From: Brienomyrus brachyistius | Lineage: Eukaryota > Chordata > Actinopteri > Osteoglossiformes > Mormyridae | Direction of reading: 5' to 3' | Assembly (NCBI RefSeq): GCF_023856365.1 | Contig: NW_026042815.1 | Location: 29,720 to 93,719, forward strand | DNA: 64,000 nucleotides | The notes under the pieces: model-generated | Told to the model about the DNA's origin: nothing | The model's input: the letters and a program-made list of their open reading frames with translations, nothing else | Databases searched by the model: none | Translations under genes and position numbers: made by a program | In this document: positions 1-9,584 of the stretch, piece after piece | Numbering within the stretch: position 1 is the stretch's first letter | Layout: each line of letters opens with the position of its first letter

Positions 1-167
1 CTTCCAGTAAAAATGCGCCCCAAACACACTGACACCAAACTCAGCACCGGTGCTCCGTAAAATCCCGTGATTCAGTCTCAGAAGCACTGGCTCCCCTGCC
101 CTCCTCTGAACATTATTAAAGCTACACCCTGAACACTCTGTGTGACTGACATGAATGAGAAGCATCT

Positions 168-293
168 TTATTCATAATCTCTGTAGCGGAGGTCAGAATA
201 CAGAGTGTCATTATTCCCGTCTTTCTTCTGTCTCCTGGGTTTTGGCTTCTTAAGGTTCAGGGCAGCGTAATTCAGTGTGTCCTCGTCATGGCA
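168..293 (-). CDS. Cytoplasmic-tail exon of NITR-like Ig receptor (ITIM)
   Basis: Last coding exon of the minus-strand receptor. An acceptor (pyrimidine-rich, ending CCACAG) precedes position 293 and the frame runs 41 codons to TAA at 170-168. The peptide contains LNYAAL, which fits the ITIM consensus [ILV]xYxxL, and a second tyrosine motif TLYSDL that is ITIM/ITSM-like. An inhibitory signalling tail of this kind recruits SHP phosphatases in fish NITR and related receptors (family knowledge). The stop codon overlaps an AATAAA signal (172-167). The reading phase (0) does not match the phase-1 donor of the transmembrane exon at 984, so a short linking exon between 294 and 983 is probably unrecognised. 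Confidence 0.7.
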   Translation of the reverse strand, partial: CHDEDTLNYAALNLKKPKPRRQKKDGNNDTLYSDLRYRDYE

Positions 294-983
294 CTGTGGA
301 GACAAAGATGGCAGAATTGGATGGATCAAATCGGTTTGCTATTACCTATTTTCACAAATAGCACTTAAAATGCTGATCCCAGGATGGAAATCAGTCTGAG
401 GTTCATTTGTTTTACTGACGATTTGTAATTTGAAATATTTATTACATACTTGCTTGCGTGACCATTCCACTTTTGATATATCACTGTTCTTTTCATCTGT
501 TTAAAATATATAACACATCAATATATTATTTAATTTCGCACGGTATCATACCGTGGTCAGATAACATTCCGAATTTTCAAGCAATCAACATCCTTTTTGT
601 CTCAAAAATGAAAGTAAAAATGACTTCTGTCAATTTAAGTGTGCATGTTTGGATACGTGTCATTTGTTCTCATATATCATATATAATAAAATTGCTATAA
701 AGGAGATCTTGGTAATAAAAGTTATTGATATGCAACTTATTGCAACATGTATATTTCAATAGATTTTGCAAAATATGAAAGATATAATACAAAAATGTAA
801 ATCTTACAGTACAAAAAGGTTTATATAAATAAGGTGAGATTTAATAATGGATTTTAAAACTGTATTACCTGCAAGAGTGGTTTTAATATGAAAATGTTAT
901 CTATCATAAAACAATTTTATATTTCTATAATTTGTTAAAATCTACATTTTGTCCTTCTGAGTGCATAAAGCCGGGCAGCGTAC
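294..983. other. Intron, AT-rich
   Basis: Presumed intron between the transmembrane and tail exons of the receptor. It is AT-rich. I see no clear exon or repeat, although the phase mismatch between the flanking exons means a short exon should be sought here. Confidence 0.4.
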
Positions 984-1103
984 CTGCACAGTGTGTACAG
1001 GTCAGTTTACATCTTATACAAATGAGAGCAACGTTCAGAATAATGCTGCAAGATAAAACTATCAGCAAGCCAGAGTGAAGAGGATCCAGCAGCTTCTGAA
1101 AGC
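984..1103 (-). CDS. Transmembrane exon of NITR-like Ig receptor
   Basis: A 120-bp exon with acceptor TTTGTTACAG before 1103 and donor GTACGC after 984. It enters in phase 1, matching the phase-1 exits of the Ig exons. The translation has a short stalk, then one hydrophobic segment of about 20 residues (GLLIVLSCSIILNVALICI), then a Cys/Arg/Lys juxtamembrane stretch (RCKL). This is a type I membrane anchor. It lacks an obvious charged residue inside the membrane, so it fits an inhibitory receptor better than an adaptor-pairing activating one. It lies downstream of the second Ig exon on the same strand. Confidence 0.7.
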
Positions 1104-1266
1104 CTGTAACAAAGAGATAGATTTCAGCATAATGATATAGAGACACATTTCCCATTTGCTTACATTACATTAGTTAAAGATCAAATCGATAACACATTAC
1201 AGCAGTTGTTTTGTAAATAGTCCATTTTTAACATGAACTTCTAGTATTTTGTATTTTAACAATTTA

Positions 1267-1446
1267 TATTAATATTTGAAATAATTATTAAATTAGGCTC
1301 CGGACCCCCCGCGACCCAATAGGATAAGCGGTTTGGAAAATGGATGGATGGATGGATATTAATATTTGAAATAATTATTAAATTAGGCTCCGGACCCCCC
1401 GCGACCCAATAGGATAAGCGGTTTGGAAAATGGATGGATGGATGGA
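1267..1446. repeat. Two-copy 90-bp tandem repeat containing a SINE tail
   Basis: Two direct copies (1267-1356 and 1357-1446) plus a partial third. Each unit joins about 30 bp of AT-rich intron to the last ~55 bp of the tRNA-derived SINE found elsewhere in the window (the segment reading gataagcggtttgg and then the GGAT run). A 5'-truncated SINE end was therefore inserted and then duplicated with its flank, inside an intron of the receptor gene. Confidence 0.85.
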
Positions 1447-1575
1447 TAATTATTAAATTAACATCTGTGTAATTTAATTTAAGCACTTAAATTAGAAAAT
1501 TCATTACATTAAAAAAAGAAATAAATGTCTTAATAGCAGAATAAGCTAAATAAAACTTTGAAGCAGATATACTCT

Positions 1576-1689
1576 CCACACTGGGTGCTACCATCTATAT
1601 CCAGCTGTGTGCCGTTCCCAAACAGCATCTCCCCACACTGGGTGTTACCATCTATATCCAGCTATGTGCCGTTCCCAAACAGCATCTCC
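1576..1689. repeat. 57-bp tandem duplication at the J-like end of the Ig exon
   Basis: Copies 1576-1632 and 1633-1689 differ at only two positions (g/a and c/t). Each copy carries the J-like FGNGT motif, a short coding tail and a splice donor (GTAGCA at 1591; GTAACA at 1648). The unit is 19 codons, so the duplication preserves frame. The upstream copy has TAG where the downstream copy has CAG. Confidence 0.9.
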
Positions 1690-1999
1690 CCACACATGGC
1701 CACAGCGCAGTAGTAAGTCCCAGCATCGGAGAGGCTGAGGTTCCCCTTGGGGAGGCTGTAGACGCAGCTCCGTGTAGGAGATCCAGCCTCAGGGCTCTTC
1801 TCACACTCATCACTGCTGTTTCCAGGGCTGTAAATGACTCCAGGAAGGGATTCTCCTGATCCATGTCTGAACCAGTAAACACTGTGTTCTCCTGCACAGC
1901 TCCCAGTCTCTATCGTACACTGCAGGCTCACAGAGTCTCCTGGCTGCAATGTGTCAGACACAGGCTGCTGTACCACAGTCCTGCTGTTGGAGTCTTTAC
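1592..1999 (-). pseudogene. Second V-like Ig exon of NITR-like receptor, with nonsense codon
   Basis: An acceptor (TTTTCAG) precedes 1999, entry is phase 1, and the exon encodes one Ig domain. Visible are the first core Cys in SLQC, the VYWF strand-C motif, extra cysteines typical of the second domain of fish NITR-type receptors, the DAGTYYC strand-F motif, and a germline-encoded J-like FGNGT. Immediately after FGNGT the frame reads TAG (1664-1662). The 57-bp tandem copy that follows has CAG at the same codon and its own donor. The stop precedes the membrane exon, so this allele would give a truncated or secreted product, or a transcript subject to nonsense-mediated decay. Exon end 1592 assumes the distal donor; 1649 is the alternative. 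Confidence 0.75.
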
Positions 2000-2001
2000 C
2001 T

Positions 2002-2700
2002 GAAAAGCAAAATAGTCATGATGACAGCCCTTTGAGAATAACAATGGAAAATACAGATCCTCAAAAATTGTTCTTACAGATTTTTGGGAACTGAATCGAT
2101 GTTCTTCTAGCCATCCAAGAAATCAGTAACTTCTTGGAGAACAGCTGACATTCTTCTCTCTTTTTATTGTATTACTGCTTATTAGTATATATCAGGTAAC
2201 ACTATACATTAACTGCACCTACATAATACCTAAATAAAAATTATATGATAATAACAAACATTATAATCATATAATGTCTTGTATTAATGTATGAAGGTAG
2301 ATGAATATAATTAATTTCAATTCAAAGAAATGAAGTGTGTAAAGTGTACTTTATATTTTCATGATTTTCGTGACTTTACATTTGGTTTATGTTGCCCCTT
2401 TTCCACAGGAAGGTATTTATTGTTTTTGCATATTTAGCTCTTGATGTGTTTTGGTATTTTTGAGCATTTTGCTGTAGTACCTGCATAATTTAATTCAAGA
2501 GCCGAAGAGCTGTTTGCCCATTACTAGTTTGTCTATCTTTTAACATTAAAGAAAAAGTATACATAGTAAAAGGAATTACTTGGTTTCGTAGTTCCTCCTA
2601 TTTATTTTCTTATGCACACAAAAGTAAGTTTTTCCGTTCAACCATAGCACTACAGCGAAAAGCAAAACGTCATGGCAAATACAATTATGCTTTATTCCAA
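2002..2700. other. Intron sequence, no recognised feature
   Basis: AT-rich intron of the receptor gene upstream of the second Ig exon. I recognise no exon, RNA gene or mobile element here. Confidence 0.3.
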
Positions 2701-2705
2701 TACAC

Positions 2706-2880
2706 ATTGCTAATTTTTCATTATTATTACATTTATTCAGCATAATATCTTCAAAGGTTTCATGATTTAATTTGCAATCTTCTGGCCTGAAATCTTTTCC
2801 TGCTACACTGAAGACTCTCTCAGCGTGTGCAGAGAAAGCTGCAGCCAAAGGGTTGGCATCCTCTGATAAACATGGTTGGT
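2706..2880 (-). pseudogene. hAT transposase C-terminal remnant
   Basis: The minus-strand translation shows DANPL, then AERVFSVAGKDF, then a run ending IMLNKCNNN. The ERVFS(x)AGK block followed by a leucine/methionine-rich helix is the hAT C-terminal dimerisation (hATC) signature. Residues between the NPL and AERVFS blocks are fewer than usual, and stops lie upstream, so this is a decayed fragment. It sits in the intron just upstream of the provirus. The host sequence continues with no visible relation to it on the far side of the provirus. Confidence 0.6.
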
Positions 2881-2964
2881 TCAGGTATCGGTGACATTAT
2901 GTGAACCTTTCATGGCAGGAATAGGGACTAGTTTGACTTTTGATGCAGGAAAAGTGTTTGGGAC

Positions 2965-3303
2965 TGTTAGGTTGAAGAAACAGTTGTTAATCATTTCTGT
3001 ATGATCAGCAATGAGTGTAAATATATATGTATACGTTATTTCTTATCTTCTAGCCACATACTCTTAGCTATTGTACTCTAAGTAGGTGGTTAACAGCTGC
3101 CTACTTAGATAAGAATCTCACTTCCCTCTCTTGCGCCCCCCATTGACTATAAATAAAGAAGACAAGGGGAACCACCCTTTGTAACACATTCTGCTGTAGT
3201 TTGCATTGCAGAGAGTGTGGGTACCCTTGCAAGTAAAACTGTAACCTGTGTGTGTCTCATAAATGTGGAGTTGGGGTGGAAACGCCGGGCGCTTTCCCCA
3301 ACA
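2965..3303 (+). repeat. 5' LTR of provirus
   Basis: A 339-bp LTR, TGTTAGG...CCCAACA, matching the 3' LTR base for base on visual comparison. It contains a TATA box overlapping a polyadenylation signal (3148-3158) and starts directly after the GGGAC target duplication. Confidence 0.95.
3148..3158 (+). promoter_or_regulatory. Overlapping TATA box and AATAAA in the LTR
   Basis: TATAAATAAAG serves both as a TATA box (3148-3154) and as a polyadenylation hexamer (3152-3157). Transcription would start about 25-30 bp downstream, so the hexamer lies in U3 and is present only in the 3' end of the transcript. The 3' LTR copy is at 10463-10473. Confidence 0.6.
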
Positions 3304-3310
3304 TAGAATT

Positions 3311-3327
3311 TGGTCCTTCGAGCCGGA
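3311..3327 (+). other. Primer-binding site, tRNA-Tyr type
   Basis: Seven bases after the 5' LTR the sequence TGGTCCTTCGAGCCGGA matches for 17 nt the complement of the 3' end of vertebrate tRNA-Tyr (CCA plus acceptor stem GCTCGAAGGA). This marks the minus-strand DNA primer. The remainder up to 3894 is an untranslated leader. Confidence 0.8.
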
Positions 3328-3894
3328 TCCGAGGAACCCCGAAGACGTCTCCAGTACGCCGAGAGAAGCGACACCGAAGTCTGTCGACAGCCACTCGAAG
3401 TCGGGTGCAAGAAAGACCTGTGATGTGAATTCGTCATCAGGCCGGTGGTTAGAACTGCGCTCGACGTCTGGTGATGTCTGAAGGACCTCGGTGACGGATC
3501 AGAGAGCACACTATACAGGTGAGAGATATGGCACCTAAGTGAGTAGGTGGCCAAGTGAGAGATACGGCACCTAAATAAGTAGGTGGCCAAGACATGCATG
3601 TGGTTGAGGTTAGCCGAAATTAACCGGGAGAGAAAGTAGGCGTTGTTGGAAATATATACAGTGTTGTATGTGGATGTGTTTTTATAGGTTTTAGATTAAC
3701 CTACACGATCCACCCTAAAAGCAACAACATACTGGTGACTGAAGGATCAAGGACGGGTTTCATCCCTGAAAACTAACACCGCTGCTCTAATAGGGAGCAG
3801 TAGAAGGCTGTGTTAGTGTCCTCCTGAGGTCTCATGCCAGAGACTTGCTTTTAGGATTTTTTATTTTTTGTAGTGTATCCATTAAAAGGTAACA

Positions 3895-5365
3895 ATGGGG
3901 AAGAATCAAAGTAAACAAATGGAACTAGAGGGAGATGAGAAGTTTATGGAAGGATATAAGCCAGGATCAGGACAAATAAGTAGTCAGAGATGGAGGAAAA
4001 AAACATGGGTTTGAAGGAAAACTCCACACTCCAGATATATTAAAATTACAGGGAAACTTAAAACTGGAGATGTTACAGACTACCAATAAGAAAGAAGGTA
4101 AAGACAGAAAAAAAGAATATGTTTTTTCTGATGCATGGTTAGAACAGAGTAAATTAAGAGATAATAAAAGACAGCAAAAAAAGGGAAATAAGGAGAAAAA
4201 ATTACAGGCGACTTTAATTACACTAGATGAGGAGACGGCAACAAAATCTTCTGCCGCTCCAGTTCCCTTACTGCCCCCACAAATTCCAATGATTGCGCCT
4301 GCACCAGTTCCAGCTGTAAATAGACGACAAATAGGAGGAGGGGAATCATCTCGAATGATGACCCGAGGGTCTAACCCTTCTCTGTATCCGTTAAAGGATC
4401 TGGAGACAAGTAAAGTACGCTGGCATCCAAAAAATGACACAGAACAGGAAGACTGGGAGAATGATTTGGTGTGTCCACTCGTAGAAGTGGCAAATCCAAA
4501 TCGAGGCCCAAATAATGCAGGACCCGAAACTATGTTAGTATATAGACCCTGGACCGCTGAGGATAGAACAGCGGCTTTAAAAGGAATACCCCCGGTTGAA
4601 GAAGGGGTACCCGAGTTTTGGACTGCCATCCTAGAATTACAAAGTAGTTTTCATTTGAACGGCAGGGAAATGTATAGATGTCTCAGACAGTTGTTTACCC
4701 ATAAATGGGGACGTGTAGCGGGAGACTTCACAGGACATGGTAATAATGATGAAGTCTTAGCACATGACTCGCAGGAACTCATACAAGCATTACGAGACTT
4801 GCGAAACAGGGTAGAGACAGCCTTCGTAAGACGCGCAGACTATGGACGAATAGCGCAATGTAAACAAAAAGATGGAGAGGAACCTGAGGATTTTATGGAT
4901 AGAATGAGAGTTGTATTTAGAGGAAACTCAGGGATCCCATTTGATGAAGAGGCAGTAGGAGTGTACCAACAACAGCTAAAACGAGCTTTTGTCGCAGGCC
5001 TAAAGCCCGAATTGCGAAAATATCTTGACAAACATTGGGTACATCAGAATACTGGTTCAGTCCAACAAGCACTATAATATGCTCAACACGCGCAGAAAGC
5101 GCAGAAACAGGAAAAGACAGACACAATATTCAGCGCCTCAGAAGTAGTAGCGCTAGTGCAAATGAATCCTCCGGGGAGGGGAGGATTCAGAGGAAGGTCA
5201 AGAGGCCGAGGAAGGGGGAGAGGTGTTTTCAGAAACAATTACAGGAATTCGTCTCAGCAAGATAACATTTGCTGGACATGCAGGAAACCTGGACACTTAG
5301 CTAGGAATTGTAGAGTAGGGAAACAACCATATAACCCAAACTCCATTGAAAACAATGATCAATGA
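3895..5365 (+). pseudogene. gag: gag, interrupted by a frameshift and a nonsense codon
   Basis: Gag polyprotein (matrix, capsid, nucleocapsid) that assembles viral cores at the membrane. The start at 3895 gives MGKNQS, an N-myristoylation signal (Gly2, Ser6). That frame closes at TGA 4012-4014. The downstream gag frame is already open from 3980, so a one-base length change in the A7 run at 3997-4003 is the likely break. The main body runs 4070-5077 and is stopped by TAA (5075-5077). The same frame continues to 5365 with a basic Gly/Arg-rich stretch and one CCHC zinc knuckle (CX2CX4HX4C, 5270-5311). It closes with TGA 5363-5365, after which pro-pol continues in frame. Confidence 0.85.
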
Positions 5366-6376
5366 CCCCCCTCGGAGGCCCCTGTTACCGACACCATCCG
5401 AGGCAAAACAGAGGTGATTTTAAGAAAGGAAACGGAGGTCACTTTACAAGACCTTTTAGATAAGGAAATAGATTTACAAGCAGTGTGTCAGTTATTAGCA
5501 GAAAGGCAGTGGGAAACCTTGCCAAGTCGGAAGTTAGTCATAAACGGCAAAGTATATGAATGTCTGTGTGACACTGGAGCATGTAGGACTGTCCTAACCT
5601 CCAGTCCTCCCGGAGTCACATATTCTTCATCAGTCATAAATATAAAAACGGCAGGAGGTCAGACAGACAGACATCAGTTAACAAACCCAGTTGCAGTAAA
5701 AGATAAGGAAACTGGACTTGAATGTCAAGCACAGGTGTTAATAAGCCCTTCTTGTCCTGTTAACTTGTTAGGCCGAGACCTTATGGTACAAATGGGCATT
5801 AGCGTGGTTGCCACAGCCACTGGCATGAAAGCAATCGTAAATGAAGAAGCTTATGTTGTGCAAGGAACCACAACACCACAATATTACTGGTCTCTGGACC
5901 TAGGGGGAACTGCACAGACACGAGAATTATTGCGGAAAACTAGAGAAAAGCAGTCCCCTAGACAGGCCCAGTTCATGCCTGACGATGCCTTACACGTCAC
6001 TATGTGGTACAAAGACACCCTTGGACCAGATTATGTCTATGACAAAACGTTTCATGCCCTCCAAGACACTTGTATTACCTTACAACATATGTATGTTAAC
6101 CCCACCACTGGGTTTTCAGCAGCCTCAGTCATTTTATCTAACAAGCAACAGGCTGTATTTAGAGAGAGAACACCACACGTATCTCTTTCAAAACCACCCC
6201 AGATGCAGTGGAGAGATGTAGAGATGTTCTTACGAGATTCTATGCACAGTTACAATGACTACCAACCCGTATCTGGCTCCTGTTGGAGCTATGATGAGAA
6301 ACACAATGTGTGGCGGTTTCCTTTGGGATGGAGAGTTCAAACCACTCCCACCACACACTTAAAGGACCCAACCTGA
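5366..6376 (+). CDS. pro: pro region: retroviral protease plus 2H phosphoesterase-like domain
   Basis: The frame is open without an ATG directly after the gag TGA, in the same frame as gag, consistent with translation by stop readthrough. Counting from 5414, the aspartic-protease active site is DTGA (Asp53), with the C-terminal protease strand CPVNLLGRDLM about 60 residues later. The downstream ~100 residues are unlike protease or RT. They show HVTM (His194) and HVSL (His255), 61 residues apart, separated by helix- and strand-like segments, the layout of a 2H phosphoesterase. A TGA at 6374-6376 ends the frame before RT. The same frame resumes immediately, so that stop is probably a nonsense change. 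Protease call 0.9; 2H call about 0.55. Confidence 0.8.
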   Translation, partial: PPSEAPVTDTIRGKTEVILRKETEVTLQDLLDKEIDLQAVCQLLAERQWETLPSRKLVINGKVYECLCDTGACRTVLTSSPPGVTYSSSVINIKTAGGQTDRHQLTNPVAVKDKETGLECQAQVLISPSCPVNLLGRDLMVQMGISVVATATGMKAIVNEEAYVVQGTTTPQYYWSLDLGGTAQTRELLRKTREKQSPRQAQFMPDDALHVTMWYKDTLGPDYVYDKTFHALQDTCITLQHMYVNPTTGFSAASVILSNKQQAVFRERTPHVSLSKPPQMQWRDVEMFLRDSMHSYNDYQPVSGSCWSYDEKHNVWRFPLGWRVQTTPTTHLKDPT

Positions 6377-9300
6377 CAAATTTTTTCAACCCTGGAGGAG
6401 GGATCATGTCCAGATCTAGATCGCCTCCCAGAAGGGTTGTGGTCGTCCTCCCCCACTGATGTAGGGCTGGTAAAGGGGTTTCCACCTTACAAAGTAATTG
6501 TGAAATCAGAACACCGTCCGGTAGTTAGGCAATACCCATTAAAACCTGAAGCAGAAAAAGGTATAGCCCCTGTAGTGCAAGACATGTTAGCATCAGGAAT
6601 ATTGCGAGAGGCTCCTGAAGCCACTTGCAACACTCCTATCTTTCCAGTCCAGAAGGGACATACAGGGAAATGGCGCATGGTGCAGGATTTAAGACCGGTT
6701 AATAACATAGTGCAACATGCAGCACCAGACGTGCCTAACCCACACTTATTGCTCAACTCATTGACTCCTGATAAAAGCTACTTCTCAGTAGTGGATCTTA
6801 GTAATGCATTTTTCTCAGTACCATTGCACCCTGATTCTCAACATTTATTTGGATTTACCTATAAAGGGAAAAAATATACATATACTAGACTCCCTCAGGG
6901 ATTTTCTGAAAGTCCACATGTATATACCATGGCCCTTAGATACTCTATGAGTACCTGTGAAATACCATCACATAGTCAGGTATTACTATACGTGGATGAT
7001 ATCTTAATAGCAGCAGATTCAGAACAACATTGCAAAGAAACTACCCTAACTGTGCTTCAGCATTTATACAATACTGGACATAAAGCTTCTAAACAGAAGT
7101 TGCAGTATTGCAAAAAGACAGTTGTCTATTTAGGGCATAACCTTTCACAAAAAGGTCGCTCGCTGCTAGAGATAAGGAAACAAGCTATACAGGAAGCACC
7201 TAAACCACAGACTAAACAACAGATGATGTCCTTTTTAGGGCTCTGCAATTATTGTAGAGAATGGTTACCAGATTATGCTTTTCTAGTTCAACCTTTGCAA
7301 AATTTAATATACGGGAAGGAGATGACTCTAAAGGACAAAATACAATGGACTGAGGACGGAGAAAATGCTTTTACAAATTTAAAAAGAATGTTGCAAACCA
7401 ATGTGACCCTTGCTCTACCAGATTATCAACAACCATTCACCCTATGTGTAGATGCTAATCAAGGTTATATGAAAGCAGTATTAACACAGCCATTCGGAGC
7501 AAAAGAGAGACCGTTAGCATTCTATTCAAAACGATTAGATGCAGTAGCAGCTGGCTTTCCACAGTGTTTACAGGCATGTGCAGCTGCTGCAGAAGCAGTA
7601 AAGGTATCAGCAGAATTGGTACTTTGTCACCCCCTCATACTTAAAGTTCCTCATTCTGTGTCTCTAATCTTGTTGCAGACACCGCTTCCATTCTTAACAC
7701 ATACAAGACATCTTACCTTAGTGTCACTTTTGCTCTCACAACCTAACATTGAACTTCAGCGGTGTGGCCTATTGAACCCTAGCACGCTCCTCCCCACCGC
7801 AGAGGATGGGGAGCCACATTCTTGCAAAGCAACAATAGAAGAACAAACAAAACCAAGAGCAGATATTCTGCAAACTTTTATACCAGGATCAGAAGTTGTT
7901 TATGTAGATGGCTCAGCATCAAAAAATGATATGGGAAAAAATAAAGTTGGGTATGCTGTAGTTACATCTACTGAAGTGTTAGAAGCCAATGCACTCCCTT
8001 CTACTTGTTCAGCACAAGCGGCTGAACTCTATGCTGTGATCAGGGCATGTGAACTGTTCAAGAACAAGTCACTTACTATCTACACTGATAGTCAATATGT
8101 GTTTGCAGCTGTCCATCACCATGCAAGAGTCTGGAAAAATAGAGGTTTTAGAACATCACAGGGCACATCTCTTACTCATACAAATTTGCTACTTAGATTA
8201 TTAGACGTTGTGCATTTACCGACTCACTTTGCACTGTGCAAATGCAAAGCACACCAGACTGATGACTCTGCAGAAACCGCAGGAAATAGTTTTGCAGATA
8301 AAACCGCCAAAGAAGCGGCACTGAAACAACCTACCTTATCAGTGGCAGACATTCTTTTTATAGATAGCGATGTGCTATGTGATGCACAGATTCATGCTCC
8401 TAAAATAGAAGTACAAAGTTGGATCAAAAGAGGAGCAATACAACGAGAGAAAGTTTACTATATGAATGACAAGCCCATCCTACCAAAAAATTTATACAAA
8501 ACAGCTGCTTTGGTGAGCCATGGAAATACTCATGTCTCAACAGGAGGGATGGTACATATCATACAACAATATTTCTATGCTATAAATTTTTCTGATTATG
8601 CAAAACAATTTTGTAGGACATGCTTAATTTGTTGTAAACACAATGCACAAGGAAACATCAGACCAAAACGTGGCCAGTTCCCCACAGCTGAGTATCCGTT
8701 TCAAGTTGTACATATGGATTTTATTGAATTATCTTGGTCACAAGGAAAGAAATACTGTCTAGTTATTATAGACACCTTTTCTAAGTGGGTAGAAATATAC
8801 CCTGTAAAGCATTGTGATGCAATGACCGTTGCAAAATGTTTGGTAAGCCATTATTTCCCTACCTATGGCATACCTCATATTATAAGATCAGACAATGGGA
8901 CTCATTTTGTAAATCAGACTATGTCCCTTTGCTCACAAGCATTAGGTTTTACGCTTAAGAATCATTGTGCGTATCACCCTCAGAGCGCAGGCTTAGTGGA
9001 AAGGACCAACGGCACTATTAAAACAAGGCTAAGAAAGACAGTGGAAGAGACAAAAAGGCCGTGGCCAGAATGTTTGTCTCTAGTAAAATTATGGATGAGA
9101 ATAACTCCCACTCCTGCAGGATTAACACCTTTTGAAATAGTGTATGGTAGACCATTTCCCCTAGCAACTGAAATGAATGACATAGAAAAAGCAGACCGAG
9201 AAAATACGCTGGCCGATTGGATGCGTAAACTACTAACATCACAACAAAAACATAGCCCCAGTAGTCTGCCGGTAAATTCTGTTTCTACTCAACAGGATAA

Positions 9301-9493
9301 CTTGCAGCCGGGAGATTGGGTCCTGGTCAAGGTCCTGTTGCGGAAAGATTGGAGCACACCTCGGTGGGACGGTCCTTATCAAGTCCTCCTTACAACACCA
9401 ACAGCAGTAAAGATCGCAGAACGACCTTCCTGGATACACAAAAGTCACTGTAAACCCATCAAGCCCTTATCAGAGGCCTCAGCAACAGAGTAG
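6377..9493 (+). CDS. pol: pol: reverse transcriptase, RNase H and integrase
   Basis: Copies viral RNA into DNA and integrates it. First ATG is 6437 but the frame is open from 6377, directly after TGA, and the typical RT leader falls there, so this is the body of a longer gag-pro-pol product. Counting from 6437: LPQG and YVDD (185-188) of RT; RNase H acidic residues starting in YVDGS (Asp491), then AELYA, YTDSQ and the ADKTAK Asp; integrase zinc site HGNTH (His695) with CRTC; catalytic Asp761, Asp819, Glu855 (DD35E); and the C-terminal GPYQV module typical of gamma-like integrases. This 1018-residue part has no internal stop, in contrast to gag and env. Confidence 0.93.
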   Translation, partial: QIFSTLEEGSCPDLDRLPEGLWSSSPTDVGLVKGFPPYKVIVKSEHRPVVRQYPLKPEAEKGIAPVVQDMLASGILREAPEATCNTPIFPVQKGHTGKWRMVQDLRPVNNIVQHAAPDVPNPHLLLNSLTPDKSYFSVVDLSNAFFSVPLHPDSQHLFGFTYKGKKYTYTRLPQGFSESPHVYTMALRYSMSTCEIPSHSQVLLYVDDILIAADSEQHCKETTLTVLQHLYNTGHKASKQKLQYCKKTVVYLGHNLSQKGRSLLEIRKQAIQEAPKPQTKQQMMSFLGLCNYCREWLPDYAFLVQPLQNLIYGKEMTLKDKIQWTEDGENAFTNLKRMLQTNVTLALPDYQQPFTLCVDANQGYMKAVLTQPFGAKERPLAFYSKRLDAVAAGFPQCLQACAAAAEAVKVSAELVLCHPLILKVPHSVSLILLQTPLPFLTHTRHLTLVSLLLSQPNIELQRCGLLNPSTLLPTAEDGEPHSCKATIEEQTKPRADILQTFIPGSEVVYVDGSASKNDMGKNKVGYAVVTSTEVLEANALPSTCSAQAAELYAVIRACELFKNKSLTIYTDSQYVFAAVHHHARVWKNRGFRTSQGTSLTHTNLLLRLLDVVHLPTHFALCKCKAHQTDDSAETAGNSFADKTAKEAALKQPTLSVADILFIDSDVLCDAQIHAPKIEVQSWIKRGAIQREKVYYMNDKPILPKNLYKTAALVSHGNTHVSTGGMVHIIQQYFYAINFSDYAKQFCRTCLICCKHNAQGNIRPKRGQFPTAEYPFQVVHMDFIELSWSQGKKYCLVIIDTFSKWVEIYPVKHCDAMTVAKCLVSHYFPTYGIPHIIRSDNGTHFVNQTMSLCSQALGFTLKNHCAYHPQSAGLVERTNGTIKTRLRKTVEETKRPWPECLSLVKLWMRITPTPAGLTPFEIVYGRPFPLATEMNDIEKADRENTLADWMRKLLTSQQKHSPSSLPVNSVSTQQDNLQPGDWVLVKVLLRKDWSTPRWDGPYQVLLTTPTAVKIAERPSWIHKSHCKPIKPLSEASATE

Positions 9494-9584
9494 CAGTGGA
9501 AGTCCGCTACAAAGGCACAGTAACCAATAGGGTGCTGTTGTCTCAACCCGGTGAAGAAAACAACTGAGCTGCACTCTATTTAGG

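Noticed and set aside
4070..4090. ATG at 4070 as the authentic gag start
   Set aside because: The upstream ATG at 3895 gives a myristoylation signal, and the 4070 frame is already open from 3980. 4070 is an internal Met after the frameshift.
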